Below are positions 26,507 to 35,113 of a DNA stretch of 64,000 nucleotides, piece by piece. The notes below the pieces were generated by a model, which searched no databases, had not been told where the DNA came from, and saw nothing but the letters and a program-made list of their open reading frames with translations. Location of the stretch: NCBI RefSeq assembly GCF_025961225.1, contig NZ_JAOQNG010000005.1:124001-188000 (forward strand), read 5' to 3'. The DNA is from Azospirillum canadense. GTDB lineage: Bacteria > Pseudomonadota > Alphaproteobacteria > Azospirillales > Azospirillaceae. Each line of letters starts with the position of its first letter. Position 1 is the stretch's first letter. Both the position numbers and the translations under genes were made by a program.

Positions 26507-27514
26507 ATGACCAACCACCAATCTTCCGGCCGTGAGGCAGAGCCGCGGATCATCTCGGACGATCTGTTTATTCCCAGCGACACGCCCGAAATCCGGCTGT
26601 TCATCCGCAACAAGCGACTATCATCTTTGCAAAAGTTCTCGAGCGCCCGCACGATCCTGTTCGTTCACGGATCGACCTATCCTGCCTCAACCTCCTTCGA
26701 CCTGCCACTCGGTGGCCGCTCCTGGATGGACCATCTGGCAGGGCAGGGCCACGATGTTTACCTGCTGGACCTGCGCGGCTACGGCCAATCGACCCGGCCG
26801 CCCGAAATGGACCTCCCGACTGAACAGGGACCACCGATCGTCCGTACCGAAACTGCGGTGCGCGACGTAGCGAGCGCTGTGCATTTCATTCTCGATCGCC
26901 GCGGCATCGACCGGCTGAACCTGATCGGCTGGTCCTGGGGAACCACCCTGATGGCGAGCTTCACCGCAGCGAACAATAGGCTCGTCAACCGGCTGGTGCT
27001 GCTGGCACCTCAATGGCTGCGGACGACGCCCAGCCTGTCCGACGTAGGCGGCACGCTCGGCACCCACAGGCTGGTATCCCGCGCGGATGCGAAAGAGCGC
27101 TGGCTGCGTGGCGTGCCGGACGAGAAGCGCAGGCAAATCCTGCCCGACGACTGGTTCGAGATGTGGGCCGATGCCACCTTCGCCACCGATCCCTGGGGAA
27201 TGACGCAGTCCCCGCAAAGGCTGCGCGCACCGAACGGCACCGTGCAGGACAGTCGCGAGTATTGGGCCGCCGGCAAACCGCTGTATGACCCGCGGCAGAT
27301 CCGCGTTCCCGTCCTGCTCGTGCATGCCGAATGGGACCAGGATTTGCCGCTCGACATGTGCCGAACCTATTTTTCCCTGCTGACCGGCGCGCCGTACCGC
27401 CGCTGGGTGGAGATCGGCGAGGGCACGCACTCGCTGCTGATGGAGCGGAACCGCTGGCAGCTCTTCAATGAAGTGGACGGATTCCTGCAACTGGATGGCG
27501 ACGTCCCATCGTGA
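26507..27514 (+). CDS. alpha/beta-hydrolase
   Basis: A 335-residue serine hydrolase. Oxyanion-hole strand ILFVHGSTYP near residue 50, nucleophile elbow GWSWGTT (Gly-x-Ser-x-Gly) near 145, acid in LLVHAEWDQDLPL near 275 and histidine in GEGTHSLLM near 305 form a complete triad. The RBS AGGGGA precedes the ATG. It follows the metallo-hydrolase gene by 18 bases and is the second gene of that unit. The substrate is unknown. An IS6-family fragment begins about 100 bases downstream. Confidence 0.9.
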   Translation: MTNHQSSGREAEPRIISDDLFIPSDTPEIRLFIRNKRLSSLQKFSSARTILFVHGSTYPASTSFDLPLGGRSWMDHLAGQGHDVYLLDLRGYGQSTRPPEMDLPTEQGPPIVRTETAVRDVASAVHFILDRRGIDRLNLIGWSWGTTLMASFTAANNRLVNRLVLLAPQWLRTTPSLSDVGGTLGTHRLVSRADAKERWLRGVPDEKRRQILPDDWFEMWADATFATDPWGMTQSPQRLRAPNGTVQDSREYWAAGKPLYDPRQIRVPVLLVHAEWDQDLPLDMCRTYFSLLTGAPYRRWVEIGEGTHSLLMERNRWQLFNEVDGFLQLDGDVPS

Positions 27515-27612
27515 GCGGGTGCGGAGGCGCTGTTATGGAATTCCTTGATTCGGGAGAGCTGTGGTTGCGGACACGATCTTTTTTCTACCGCATCGCAGGC
27601 AGCGGGCGAGCC

Positions 27613-28082
27613 GGTTCTGTTGCAAGGTTTGCCGCGGCCGGCGGCTCGGATAGACGTGCCGGATCGGAGTTGGTCGGAGCAGACCGGGGATGGCGAGGTG
27701 AGAGCGCCCGTTCAAGGGGCGACAGTTCACGGCGGACGCGATCCAGTGGGCGGTGCACTGGTCCCTGCGGTTCCCGATCTCCTACCGCGACCGCGAGCGG
27801 ATGTTGGCCGACCGGGGCGAGGCGGTCGAACACACCACGATCTTCCGCTGGATCCAGACCTACGCGGTGGAAGTGGAGAAGCCGCTGCGGCCGCATCTGC
27901 GCCCGACCACCGGCTCGTGGCGGGTGGACGAGACGGACCTCAAGGTGACGGACCGCTGGGTTTGCCTGTACCGGGCGGTCGACAGCCGCGGCCAGACCAT
28001 CGACGTCCTGCTCAGCGCCCGGCGTGATGCCCAGGCCGCCAAGCGGTTCTTCCAAAAGGCGCCCTTTCCGGTTGGGGTGCTT
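27613..28082 (+). mobile_element. IS6-family element, right part deleted
   Basis: The left terminal repeat GGTTCTGTTGCAAGG (27613 onward) is of the IS6/IS26 type. A transposase frame runs from about 27705 (ERPFKGRQF) through SYRDRERMLADRGEAVEHTT, RWIQTYAVEVEK, SWRVDETDLKV (first DDE aspartate), LYRAVDSRGQTIDVLL (second) and AKRFFQK, then loses homology near 28060. The third catalytic residue and right terminal repeat are missing, and no start codon precedes the first conserved residues in frame. It is an inactive fragment abutting the 3' end of the TetR gene. Confidence 0.85.
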
Positions 28083-28736
28083 TCAAGACGAGGTTGCGGG
28101 TGAAGCGCCCTTCGAAATCGTAGCCTGAACCTCGGCAACCGGTGTCCGCGGTTCGATCAGGCTCGCGATGACGGGCGTCAGCAGCTCGACGAGCAACGCA
28201 GGCTCAGCCTTCGCCAGTGGCTCGAGCTCGAGCATCTGGCGCATTATCTGCACGCCCGCGACAACCGCGAGGAACAACGCCGCCCGTTCCGAAGCGTGGT
28301 CGCCCGCGATCGCTGCGGTGGCGGTCGCATGATGCACCTGAGCGATGCGCTCTCGGGCGATCCGAGCGGCGGTTGCGCTGGTTGTCGACCGGAACAGGAT
28401 GAGGAACCCGTCGAGCGGCGTCTGCCCCTGTGTCGTGACGCCGACGAGCGCCTCGGCAAAAGCCCGCGGCAGGTCGGCCCGGCCGAGATTGCCCGCCGAC
28501 AAAATGATCGGATCTCGCATGGTGTCGGTCACCACTTCGCCGAACAGACCCTCCTTCGACCCGAAATAGCGCCCGACCATCATCGCGGTGACACCGGCCG
28601 CTTGGGCGATGCCGCGCAGGCCGGCGCCGTCATAGCCATGCTCGGCAAAGGCCTTGCGGGCCGACGCGAGGATTGCGGCGCGGGTCGCATCGGCTTTCGC
28701 AGCACGGCTGCCAGCGGGGGGATCAGATTTCACCAT
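28083..28736 (-). CDS. TetR-family transcriptional regulator
   Basis: A 217-residue repressor. The N-terminal helix-turn-helix reads AAILASARKAFAEHGYDGAG, then LRGIAQAAGVTAMMVGRYFGSKEGLF, followed by an all-helical ligand domain. It is transcribed divergently from the NAD-dependent reductase gene (28838) with 101 bases between, so that intergenic space is the probable operator region. Its 3' end touches the broken edge of the IS6 fragment; the last ~15 residues (ATISKGASPATSS) may be foreign, but the domain is complete. Confidence 0.9.
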   Translation of the reverse strand: MVKSDPPAGSRAAKADATRAAILASARKAFAEHGYDGAGLRGIAQAAGVTAMMVGRYFGSKEGLFGEVVTDTMRDPIILSAGNLGRADLPRAFAEALVGVTTQGQTPLDGFLILFRSTTSATAARIARERIAQVHHATATAAIAGDHASERAALFLAVVAGVQIMRQMLELEPLAKAEPALLVELLTPVIASLIEPRTPVAEVQATISKGASPATSS

Positions 28737-28837
28737 ACACCTGTAGACTCATCCATGAAGTTGGTATACGACTGTAGACGCAAACGGCGTCTGAGGCCAC
28801 TGCCCGCCTGGTTGCTTAACAGGCCATTGGAGAGAAT

Positions 28838-29866
28838 ATGAACGACATTGTGCTCGTGACCGGTGGCACCGGCTTCATCGCGCAACATTGCATCCTGGCG
28901 CTCTTCGACGCCGGCTATCGCGTCAGGACCACCGTTCGCTCGCTGGCACGCGAGCGGGAAGTGCGTCAGCATTTGAAGGTGGGCGGAGCCGAGCCGGGCG
29001 ATCGTCTCTCGTTCGTGCGGGCGGACTTGAACGCAGACGCTGGCTGGGCGGAGGCCGTCGCGGGATGCGTCTATGCTATCCATGGTGCCTCGCCGACGCC
29101 CTCGGGCAATCAGGTGACCGAGGAGGACTGGATCAGGCCGGCGGTCGACGGCAACCTCCGGGTGCTGCGCGCCGCGCGTGATGCAGGTGTCCGGCGTGTT
29201 GTGCTTACCTCCGCTTCCGGCGCCATCGTTGCCGGTCACAAACCGCGGAATCGTCCGTTCGACGAGACCGACTGGAGCGACTTGACGGGCAAGGTCTGGC
29301 CCTACCAGAAATCGAAGACCCTGTCCGAACGCGCCGCCTGGGACTTCGTCGGGCGTGACGGCGGAGGTCTCGAGCTTGCCGCGGTGAATCCGACCACCGT
29401 CATGGGGCCAGTGCTGGGCGGCGACTATTCGCACTCGATCCGGCTCATCAAGAATCTGCTGGAAGGACAGCCTGCCGTCCCGAAGATCAACTCCGGCTTC
29501 GTCGATGTTCGCGACGTGGCGGACCTGCATCTCCGTGCGATGCTCAATCCGGCTGCGCACAACGAGCGTTTCCTGGCGATCGCCGGGGAAAGCATGTGGA
29601 TGATCGATGTCGCGAGGGTGCTGCGGGAACGGATGGGCGAGGCTGCCGCGCGGGTGACGACGCGCGTCCTGCCAAACTGGCTGGTCAGGCTCGGCGCTCT
29701 GCGCGATCCGGTGATGAGGGGGATCGTCCCGTTCCTAGGCGTGAACCTGAATGCGACGAGCGAAAAGGCGGAGCGCCTGCTGGGCTGGAAACCACGCCCG
29801 CGCGAAGACGCGATCATCGCGGCCGCCGAGAGCCTGATCCGGCTGGGTCTAGCAGGGCCTCGTTAA
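28838..29866 (+). CDS. NAD(P)-dependent extended SDR, dihydroflavonol-reductase-like
   Basis: A 342-residue reductase/epimerase fold. Cofactor loop VTGGTGFIAQH near residue 7, arginines at the end of strand 2 (RTTVRS), LTSASGAIV near 127, catalytic YQKSK near 155 and NPTTVMGP near 185. Family members reduce aldehydes or ketones such as dihydroflavonols, cinnamoyl-CoA or methylglyoxal-like compounds. The divergent TetR gene suggests induction by a toxic or transient carbonyl compound, by inference. The start follows GGAGAG. Confidence 0.88.
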   Translation: MNDIVLVTGGTGFIAQHCILALFDAGYRVRTTVRSLAREREVRQHLKVGGAEPGDRLSFVRADLNADAGWAEAVAGCVYAIHGASPTPSGNQVTEEDWIRPAVDGNLRVLRAARDAGVRRVVLTSASGAIVAGHKPRNRPFDETDWSDLTGKVWPYQKSKTLSERAAWDFVGRDGGGLELAAVNPTTVMGPVLGGDYSHSIRLIKNLLEGQPAVPKINSGFVDVRDVADLHLRAMLNPAAHNERFLAIAGESMWMIDVARVLRERMGEAAARVTTRVLPNWLVRLGALRDPVMRGIVPFLGVNLNATSEKAERLLGWKPRPREDAIIAAAESLIRLGLAGPR

Positions 29867-30282
29867 TGCAGTGTCAACGGCGGAACGCACAATTTGTGCC
29901 GGAAGGCGGTGCTGATCGCGGGCTTGGCTTATGCCACAGCACGCGGGGCTTAGAACGGGAGCCCGAAAAGGATTGATGCCGCGCGCTGGTGCAACGGGCG
30001 CACCGACCGTCCGGGAGCGGGAGGGCTTGAACGGAGCCAAGCATCGAAGGGCAAGCGGAAGCCGAATTGACGCTAATTGCATCGGGGTTCATCTGTATTG
30101 AAAGCGGAAAATTAACGCGAATTCAATGCTTGCCGTGGCTGCTCCATTACTCACCCATCATTCTCGAATCAATTGGCGTCGCGGAGCTGGGTCGGCGCCG
30201 AGCTAATGTGGAAGAGCTTGTGACGTGCGTATGTCATCAACAACCTGAGCGCGGGTGGTCACCGATCATCCAGGAGGCAGCA
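29867..30282. other. 416-bp region, nothing assignable
   Basis: No gene is supported. The region includes AT-richer sequence at 30070-30180 likely to hold the promoter of the receiver-like gene, and AGGAGG at 30272-30277 is its ribosome-binding site. An in-frame upstream extension of that gene to 30067 exists but has no family resemblance. Confidence 0.35.
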
Positions 30283-30696
30283 ATGATCAGTCTTGCTGGG
30301 GCGACCGTGCTGATTGCGGAACCTTACGCGTCGGTCGCGTCTGGCCTTCGCCTTGTCATCGAGCAATGGGGCGCAAGCTGTCGGACGGTCCGCTCGTCAG
30401 CCGAGTTGCACGCCGCTCTGCAGAGTGCGGTGCCGGACGTGCTGCTGGTCAACATCGACCTGGTGGGGGGGAGTGAGAGCATCGAAGCGCTGTCGCGGGC
30501 CTGTTCCGCTGTGGTCGTTGCTATGGCGGCGCGCTTTCTTCGCGAAGACGAATCGGATGCCGTGACCTGCTTGGAAATGCCCTTCTCCATAGCCGACCTG
30601 CAGCTCGCGATCGCGTCGATGTCGACCCGGTTATGGGGACGAGCGGGAAGAACGCTGCGCGGTGTGCCGGACCGCGAGGCGGCTTGGGCGTTATGA
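30283..30696 (+). CDS. degenerate receiver-domain protein
   Basis: A 137-residue stand-alone domain that follows the response-regulator fold: TVLIAEPYASVASGLRLVIE (strand 1/helix 1), SCRTVRSSAEL, DVLLVNIDLVGG (strand 3, with a candidate phospho-acceptor aspartate), AVVVAMAA, and CLEMPFSIADLQLAI (strand 5/helix 5). The usual acidic pair after strand 1 is reduced to one glutamate, and the strictly conserved Lys of the KP motif is Met-Pro, so normal phosphotransfer chemistry is doubtful. Start chosen at ATG 30283 with AGGAGG in front. It lies 220 bases before chemoreceptor 3 on the same strand; a partner role in chemotaxis is possible but unproven. Confidence 0.7.
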   Translation: MISLAGATVLIAEPYASVASGLRLVIEQWGASCRTVRSSAELHAALQSAVPDVLLVNIDLVGGSESIEALSRACSAVVVAMAARFLREDESDAVTCLEMPFSIADLQLAIASMSTRLWGRAGRTLRGVPDREAAWAL

Positions 30697-30916
30697 GGAC
30701 TGGCCGTCCTGATCGGTCCAATGCTTGACCGCGTTCCAGACGGAACACCGGGATCGCCGCAATCGCATCGCAAGCGGCGGCGGGTGTCGCCGCGACCCAA
30801 CCGGCCGTCTTAACCGACAACGGGTCTTCACGCAGCACACCGGCCGCGCATACCCGGCGGAAGCGTTGGATCCATGCTGGCCCAGCTCACGCGACAGATT
30901 TTAGGTGTCCAGGGAC

Positions 30917-32602
30917 ATGACTTGGTTCATGAGGCTGCGCATTGCGCAGAAGTCGACGATCGCGTTTGCCGCCATCATCCTGGTCGCGGCGGGCGTCAGC
31001 GTTATCAGTTTCCGCACCCTGAGCTTCCTCCAGACCAGCAACGGCTGGACCACGCACAGCTATGAGGTGCTGGAGGACGCCAGCCGCCTGATGGCCGCCA
31101 TGGTCGATCAGGAGACCGGCCTGCGCGGCTTCCTGCTCACCGCCGACGCCGCCTTTCTCGAGCCCTACACGGGCGGTCTCGCCGCGTTCGAGACCGCCTT
31201 CGCCACCCTCAAGCGGCTGACCGGCGACAACCCCGGGCAGCAGGCCCGCCTCGACCGGCTCAAGGCCGCCGCCGAGCGCTGGCGCACCGAGATCGCCGAG
31301 GCGGAGATCGCCCTGATGCGGCAACCGGGCGGCCGCGAGGCGGTCGCCCGCCTGGTCGCCTCCGGCGTCAGCAAGACGCACATGGACGCCATCCGCAAGC
31401 TGGTCGCTGAGATCGACGCCGTGGAGCGCGGGCTGCTCGGCGCGCGCCGCGCCGACGAGGAGGCGGCCTTCAACACCGCCTACTCCACGATCCTCGTCGG
31501 CGGCCTGCTGACCCTCGCGGTGGCCGGTCTGATGGGGCTGCTGCTCCGCCGCACGATCAGCGGCGGCATCATCGCGCTGACCGGCTGCATGACCCGGCTG
31601 GCCAGCGGCGACAGGACGGGGGCGATCCCCGGCGTCGGCCGCGGCGACGAGATCGGCGCCATGGCCGAGGCGGTCGCGGTCTTCCAGCGCAACGCCCTTG
31701 AGGCCGAGCGCCTCGCCGCCGCCCGGCGCGCGGAGGAGGCGGCCAAGGCCCGCCGTGTCGAGCGCCTGGACGAGCTCATGCGCGGCTTCGAGGGCGCGAT
31801 CACCGGCGTGGTGCAGAGCCTGGCCGGCTCGGCCACCCAGATGCAGCAGGCCGCCGGCACGCTGACCCGGACGGCGGACACCGGCACCCAGCTGAGCGGC
31901 ACCGTCGCGTACGCCTCCGAGCAGGCGAGCGCCAACGTGCAGACCGTCGCGGCGGCGGCCGACGAGCTCGCCGCCTCGATCGGCGAGATCGGCCGCCAGG
32001 TGGCCCAGTCCTCCCAGGTGGCCGAGCGCGCCGTGGCCGGCGCCGGCCGGGCGAGCACCGTGGTGTCCGGCCTGGCCGAGGGCGCGCAGCGCATCGGGCA
32101 GGTGGTCGACCTAATCACCACCATCGCCGGCCAGACCAACCTGCTGGCGCTGAACGCCACGATCGAGGCGGCGCGCGCCGGCGCCGCCGGCAAGGGCTTC
32201 GCGGTGGTGGCGAGCGAGGTCAAGCACCTGGCCACCCAGACGGCCAAGGCGACGGAGGACATCACCGAGCAGATCGGCGCGATCCAGGGCGCCACGCGCG
32301 AGGCGGTGGGGGCGATCGCGGAGATCAGCCGCGTGATCGGCGAGATCAGCCAGATCTCCACGGCCATCGCCACGGCGGTGGAGGAGCAGTTCGCGGCGAC
32401 GCAGGAGATCAGCCGCAGCGTGCAGGAGGCCGCCCAGGGCACCCAGGCGGTGAGCAGCACCATCGCCGGCGTGACCCGCGCCGCCGGGCAGACCGGTCAG
32501 GCGGCGGGCGCGGTGCACGACGTCGCGGCTCACCTGGCCGACCAGTCGGCGCGCCTGCGCGTGGACGTCGAGACCTTCCTTGAGGATGTCAAACGCGCCT
32601 GA
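30917..32602 (+). CDS. methyl-accepting chemotaxis protein with CHASE3 sensor (chemoreceptor 3)
   Basis: A 561-residue chemoreceptor: TM1 about residues 13-35; a periplasmic CHASE3 domain about 38-185 with WTTHSYEVLEDASRL, QETGLRGFLLTAD and the EPYTGG segment characteristic of the family; TM2 about 190-212; HAMP; and a signalling domain with tip QTNLLALNATIEAARAGAAG near 405. A truncated near-copy of its first 111 codons lies at 10148-10481. Homology between the copies begins at this ATG, which supports the start over the in-frame GTG at 30905. The ligand is unknown; CHASE3 domains occur in many sensor proteins with undefined inputs. Confidence 0.95.
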   Translation: MTWFMRLRIAQKSTIAFAAIILVAAGVSVISFRTLSFLQTSNGWTTHSYEVLEDASRLMAAMVDQETGLRGFLLTADAAFLEPYTGGLAAFETAFATLKRLTGDNPGQQARLDRLKAAAERWRTEIAEAEIALMRQPGGREAVARLVASGVSKTHMDAIRKLVAEIDAVERGLLGARRADEEAAFNTAYSTILVGGLLTLAVAGLMGLLLRRTISGGIIALTGCMTRLASGDRTGAIPGVGRGDEIGAMAEAVAVFQRNALEAERLAAARRAEEAAKARRVERLDELMRGFEGAITGVVQSLAGSATQMQQAAGTLTRTADTGTQLSGTVAYASEQASANVQTVAAAADELAASIGEIGRQVAQSSQVAERAVAGAGRASTVVSGLAEGAQRIGQVVDLITTIAGQTNLLALNATIEAARAGAAGKGFAVVASEVKHLATQTAKATEDITEQIGAIQGATREAVGAIAEISRVIGEISQISTAIATAVEEQFAATQEISRSVQEAAQGTQAVSSTIAGVTRAAGQTGQAAGAVHDVAAHLADQSARLRVDVETFLEDVKRA

Positions 32603-32754
32603 GAGGCGCCTCCCTTCGTGCCCGGCCAAGGCGGCGTTCCGCCCAACCGGCCAGGGAGGCGTCTTCGGGCGCCGCCTGCCAAGGGCACAACGTGGGACGC
32701 GTAAGCGTCAGCGACTGTGCGGGTTGCGTTGCTTGTGCTTGGTCAGGGACAGTG

Positions 32755-33075
32755 ATGGACATGCACCCACGCATCAAGGGGCGTCGCATGGCGGTCGAGG
32801 CCGCTCGCCGCGCCGAGTATGCCGCGGCCCAGACGGAGTTTCAGAGAGTGGTCGCCAATGCGATCGCTGACCTGCAGTGTCTCGGCGCCAGGCATGGGCA
32901 TCCGGACATCCCGAGGCTGATCAGTTTTTGGCAATCGATGGGGCGGATCATGCAATCGCTCGACCCCATGCGCCCGGATTGCGAGGTGGTTCTGACAACT
33001 GTGTCTTCGCTATTACAAGCGGCTCATGGTGAAACCATATTGCTGGTGCGTAAGTTGTCGGAACATCCGTCGTGA
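32755..33075 (+). CDS. hypothetical protein, 106 residues
   Basis: A small, mostly helical, cytoplasmic protein: MDMHPRIKGRRMAVEAARRA, then FQRVVANAIADLQCLGARHG, ISFWQSMGRIMQSLDP and a leucine-rich end. I do not recognise the family. The ATG at 32755 is preferred to a GTG 63 bases upstream because AGGGAC precedes it. It lies 152 bases after chemoreceptor 3 on the same strand and could be co-transcribed. Codon use is normal for the window. Confidence 0.5.
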   Translation: MDMHPRIKGRRMAVEAARRAEYAAAQTEFQRVVANAIADLQCLGARHGHPDIPRLISFWQSMGRIMQSLDPMRPDCEVVLTTVSSLLQAAHGETILLVRKLSEHPS

Positions 33076-33195
33076 GCCTTCCCACACGCCAAGTGTCACG
33101 GCTATTGATCGGGGGCCGGTGATCCTGATCTGACCGCATATGGACATCCTGACGCCGCGTCCGGCTAGTGGCACGGCACGGTGATTATGAAGGGT

Positions 33196-33327
33196 TCAGA
33201 GAGCTGTGGTCAGTGAGAGGGATGGCTGTGGATAGGCATGCGCCATTTTCTCGCGGGCACGCTCTGCGGTGAACATCCATTGGATGCGCGCGCCCTCCGC
33301 GTTGCGCCGTCGCTCCCAAGCCGCGAC
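33196..33327 (-). pseudogene. IS630-type transposase C-terminal fragment
   Basis: The minus frame reads VAAWERRRNAEGARIQWMFT, then AERAREKMAHAYPQP and a stop at 33196-33198, the characteristic C-terminus of one IS630 subgroup. It begins exactly at the terminal repeat of the IS3 element, so that element (or a rearrangement around it) cut the older IS630 transposase. The rest is not found on the other side of the IS3. Confidence 0.7.
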
Positions 33328-33366
33328 TGGAGTTGCCCCGGCTCGGTGGACGGGCTGGGGCTTGTT

Positions 33367-34238
33367 TCACTCCACGGCGCTGGATCTGCTTTCGTAGTCG
33401 ATCGGTGACCGAGAGCCGAGGGCGGAGTGCCGTCGGCGGGGATTGTACCAGCCTTCGATGAAGGTGCAGACGGCGATGCGAGCCTCGGCATGGGAACGGA
33501 ACCGCCGCCGGTCGAGCAGTTCGCATTCGAGCGTCGCGAAGACGATCTCGCACATAGCGTTCTCGTAGGCATCCCCGACCGAGCCCATGGACGGGCGAAC
33601 GCCAACCTCGCGGCAGCGCGCCCCGAAGGCCAGCGAGGTGTATTGGCAGCCCTGGTAGCTGCGCTGGCCCTTCGGGCTCGGAATGGTGAATAACGCCGGT
33701 CGGGCGCCGCTGGCCAAGCGCCATGTTCAAAGCGTCGAGCACGAGTTGGCTTTTCAGATTATCAGCCATTGCCCAACCGACAATGCGCCGGCTATGGGCG
33801 TCGAGCACTACGGCCAAGTACAGGAATCCGGCCCAAGTGGGCAGGTAGGTAATGTCCACGACCCAGAGCTGATCGGTCTGATCAGCGGTGAAGTTCCGCT
33901 CCACCAGATCCGGCGCCGGCCGGGAGTTGGCATCCCGCCGGGTTGTCACCGTGCCCTTGCGGCGGCACACGCCGGCCAAGCCGGCGGCGCGCATCAGCCG
34001 AGCCCCTCGCTTGCGGCTGACCGCGATACCCTCGGCCTGCGGTTCGGCCCGGATCCGTGGGGCGCCGTACGTGCCATAGGAGGCGGTGTGCGCCGTGCGG
34101 ATCTGGCGCAGCAGGTCGGCATCGACCTGAGCGCGCCGGGACGGTTGACGCCGACGCCAAGCGTAGTACCGGCTGGCGCCACCCCGAGTACCCGGGCCAT
34201 GGTGCGGATCGGACAGGAGGCCTGGTTCGCGCTCATGA
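33367..34238 (-). pseudogene. IS3 element A OrfB transposase, frameshifted
   Basis: Pieces in different frames give the integrase core: SANQASCPIRTMARVLGV, a shift near 34170, QIRTAHTASYGTYGAPRI, LWVVDITYLPTWAGF (first D), LYLAVVLDAHSRRIVGWA (second D), GVIHHSE, then a break, and CQYTSLAFGARCREVGVRP, SVGDAYENAMCE (third acidic residue), ending at 33367. The break is a 22-bp insertion (about 33656-33677), since removing it restores HHSDQGCQYTS. Two or more frame disruptions make it non-functional. Confidence 0.85.
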
Positions 34239-34556
34239 ACTGGAAGACCCGGACGGGATCGTGCCGGTCTCCCGCGCGAACCAGGCCGCCGCCTTTGCCA
34301 GGATGTCGCGCTCCTGGCGCAGTTGCCGGTTCTCGCGGCGCAGGCGAGCCAACTCCTCCTTCTCCGAACGGCTCAGGCCGTCGCTGCGATGACCGTCATC
34401 GCGATCGGCTTGAGCCACCCAGTTGCGGATCGCCTGGGCGGATGGCTCGAACTCACGGGCAAGGTCGGCGGGATCGCGTCCAGAACGGACCAACTCGACC
34501 ATATGCTGCCGGAATTCCGGCGGATAAGGGGGCGGGTTTTCGGCATTGGTCAACAC
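34233..34556 (-). CDS. IS3 element A OrfA (transposase N-terminal protein)
   Basis: A 107-residue OrfA: YPPEFRQHMVELVRSGRDPA, then helix-turn-helix LAREFEPSAQAIRNWVAQAD and the leucine-zipper region EELARLRRENRQLRQERDIL followed by AKAAAWFARET. Complete in itself, but without a working OrfB it cannot drive transposition of this copy. Confidence 0.85.
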   Translation of the reverse strand: MLTNAENPPPYPPEFRQHMVELVRSGRDPADLAREFEPSAQAIRNWVAQADRDDGHRSDGLSRSEKEELARLRRENRQLRQERDILAKAAAWFARETGTIPSGSSSS

Positions 34557-34601
34557 CTCCTGCGCAAGTCAGATGGTGTCCACCGAGCCGCGGCAACTCC
34601 A

Positions 34602-34850
34602 CTGCCAACCTGCTCAACCGCATGGACGGCCTGGCACGCCCAAGCGAGGTCCGCGTCACGTGAAACGACCGGGCTCTCCTCGATGCACCACGGTGCCTCG
34701 CGCACCAGAAGGGTGGGCGGCTCCGGGCCAATCGCGCACAGGCGGGCCTTCGCCGCTGGCTTGCGGCTGAGCGGCTTCACCGTACCGATGATGCTCAATG
34801 GGCGGCAGTGTCACGAGAAATGAGCCGGTGCGCAGAGCTGATCGAGTTCA
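34602..34850. repeat. region with dispersed repeat copy B (34624-34694)
   Basis: No gene is supported. Bases 34624-34694 match 20078-20172 except for a 23-bp block present only in the other copy and two substitutions. The minus-strand translation (RLCAIGPEPPTLLVREAPW) looks like the end of an IS protein, but I cannot name the family. Confidence 0.55.
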
Positions 34851-34958
34851 CAGCTGATTCAGCGCGACGGCATTTGGCAGGCCATCGGCCACATCATCGA
34901 TCTCTACACCCCCAAAGAACGCCGAAACCCGTTCAAAAACGCGGGTTATGCAACTTGA
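34851..34958 (+). pseudogene. IS630-family transposase C-terminal fragment
   Basis: Thirty-five codons on the plus strand (QLIQRDGIWQAIGHIIDLY, then TPKERRNPFKNAGYAT and stop) match the final helix and C-terminus of IS630 transposases. No upstream catalytic region remains. This is a third, separate IS630 trace in the block. Confidence 0.65.
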
Positions 34959-35052
34959 GCGGACAGCGCTCGAACCGACCACCGAGGCGGTTTGTACACC
35001 TGAGCTATCGCGCCGTTGCAGCGAAACATGCCACCTGAACAGCATCGGGGAA

Positions 35053-35087
35053 TTGACTGCTGATGCGTTAACGTGTACGTTAAAAAA
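35053..35087 (+). promoter_or_regulatory. promoter with inverted-repeat operator, 2-oxoacid oxidoreductase
   Basis: TTGACT (35053-35058), 17-bp spacer, TACGTT (35076-35081). The palindrome TTAACGTGTACGTTAA (35068-35083) covers the spacer end and the -10, a position suited to repression. It shares 17 of 19 bases with the promoter at 47263-47292. Confidence 0.6.
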
Positions 35088-35113
35088 CTCAACAAGCCAT
35101 ACGGAGATGCGGA

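Larger units (their letters stand above)
33328..34601 (-). mobile_element. IS3-family element A, inactivated
   Basis: A 1274-bp element bounded by 24-bp terminal inverted repeats (33328-33351 and 34578-34601; one mismatch), beginning TG and ending CA as IS3 elements do. OrfA is readable; OrfB is broken by frameshifts and a 22-bp insertion. No matching target duplication flanks it, so one side has been rearranged since insertion. A remnant of a different element (IS630) touches its left end, and the dispersed repeat copy B lies just right of it. Confidence 0.88.
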
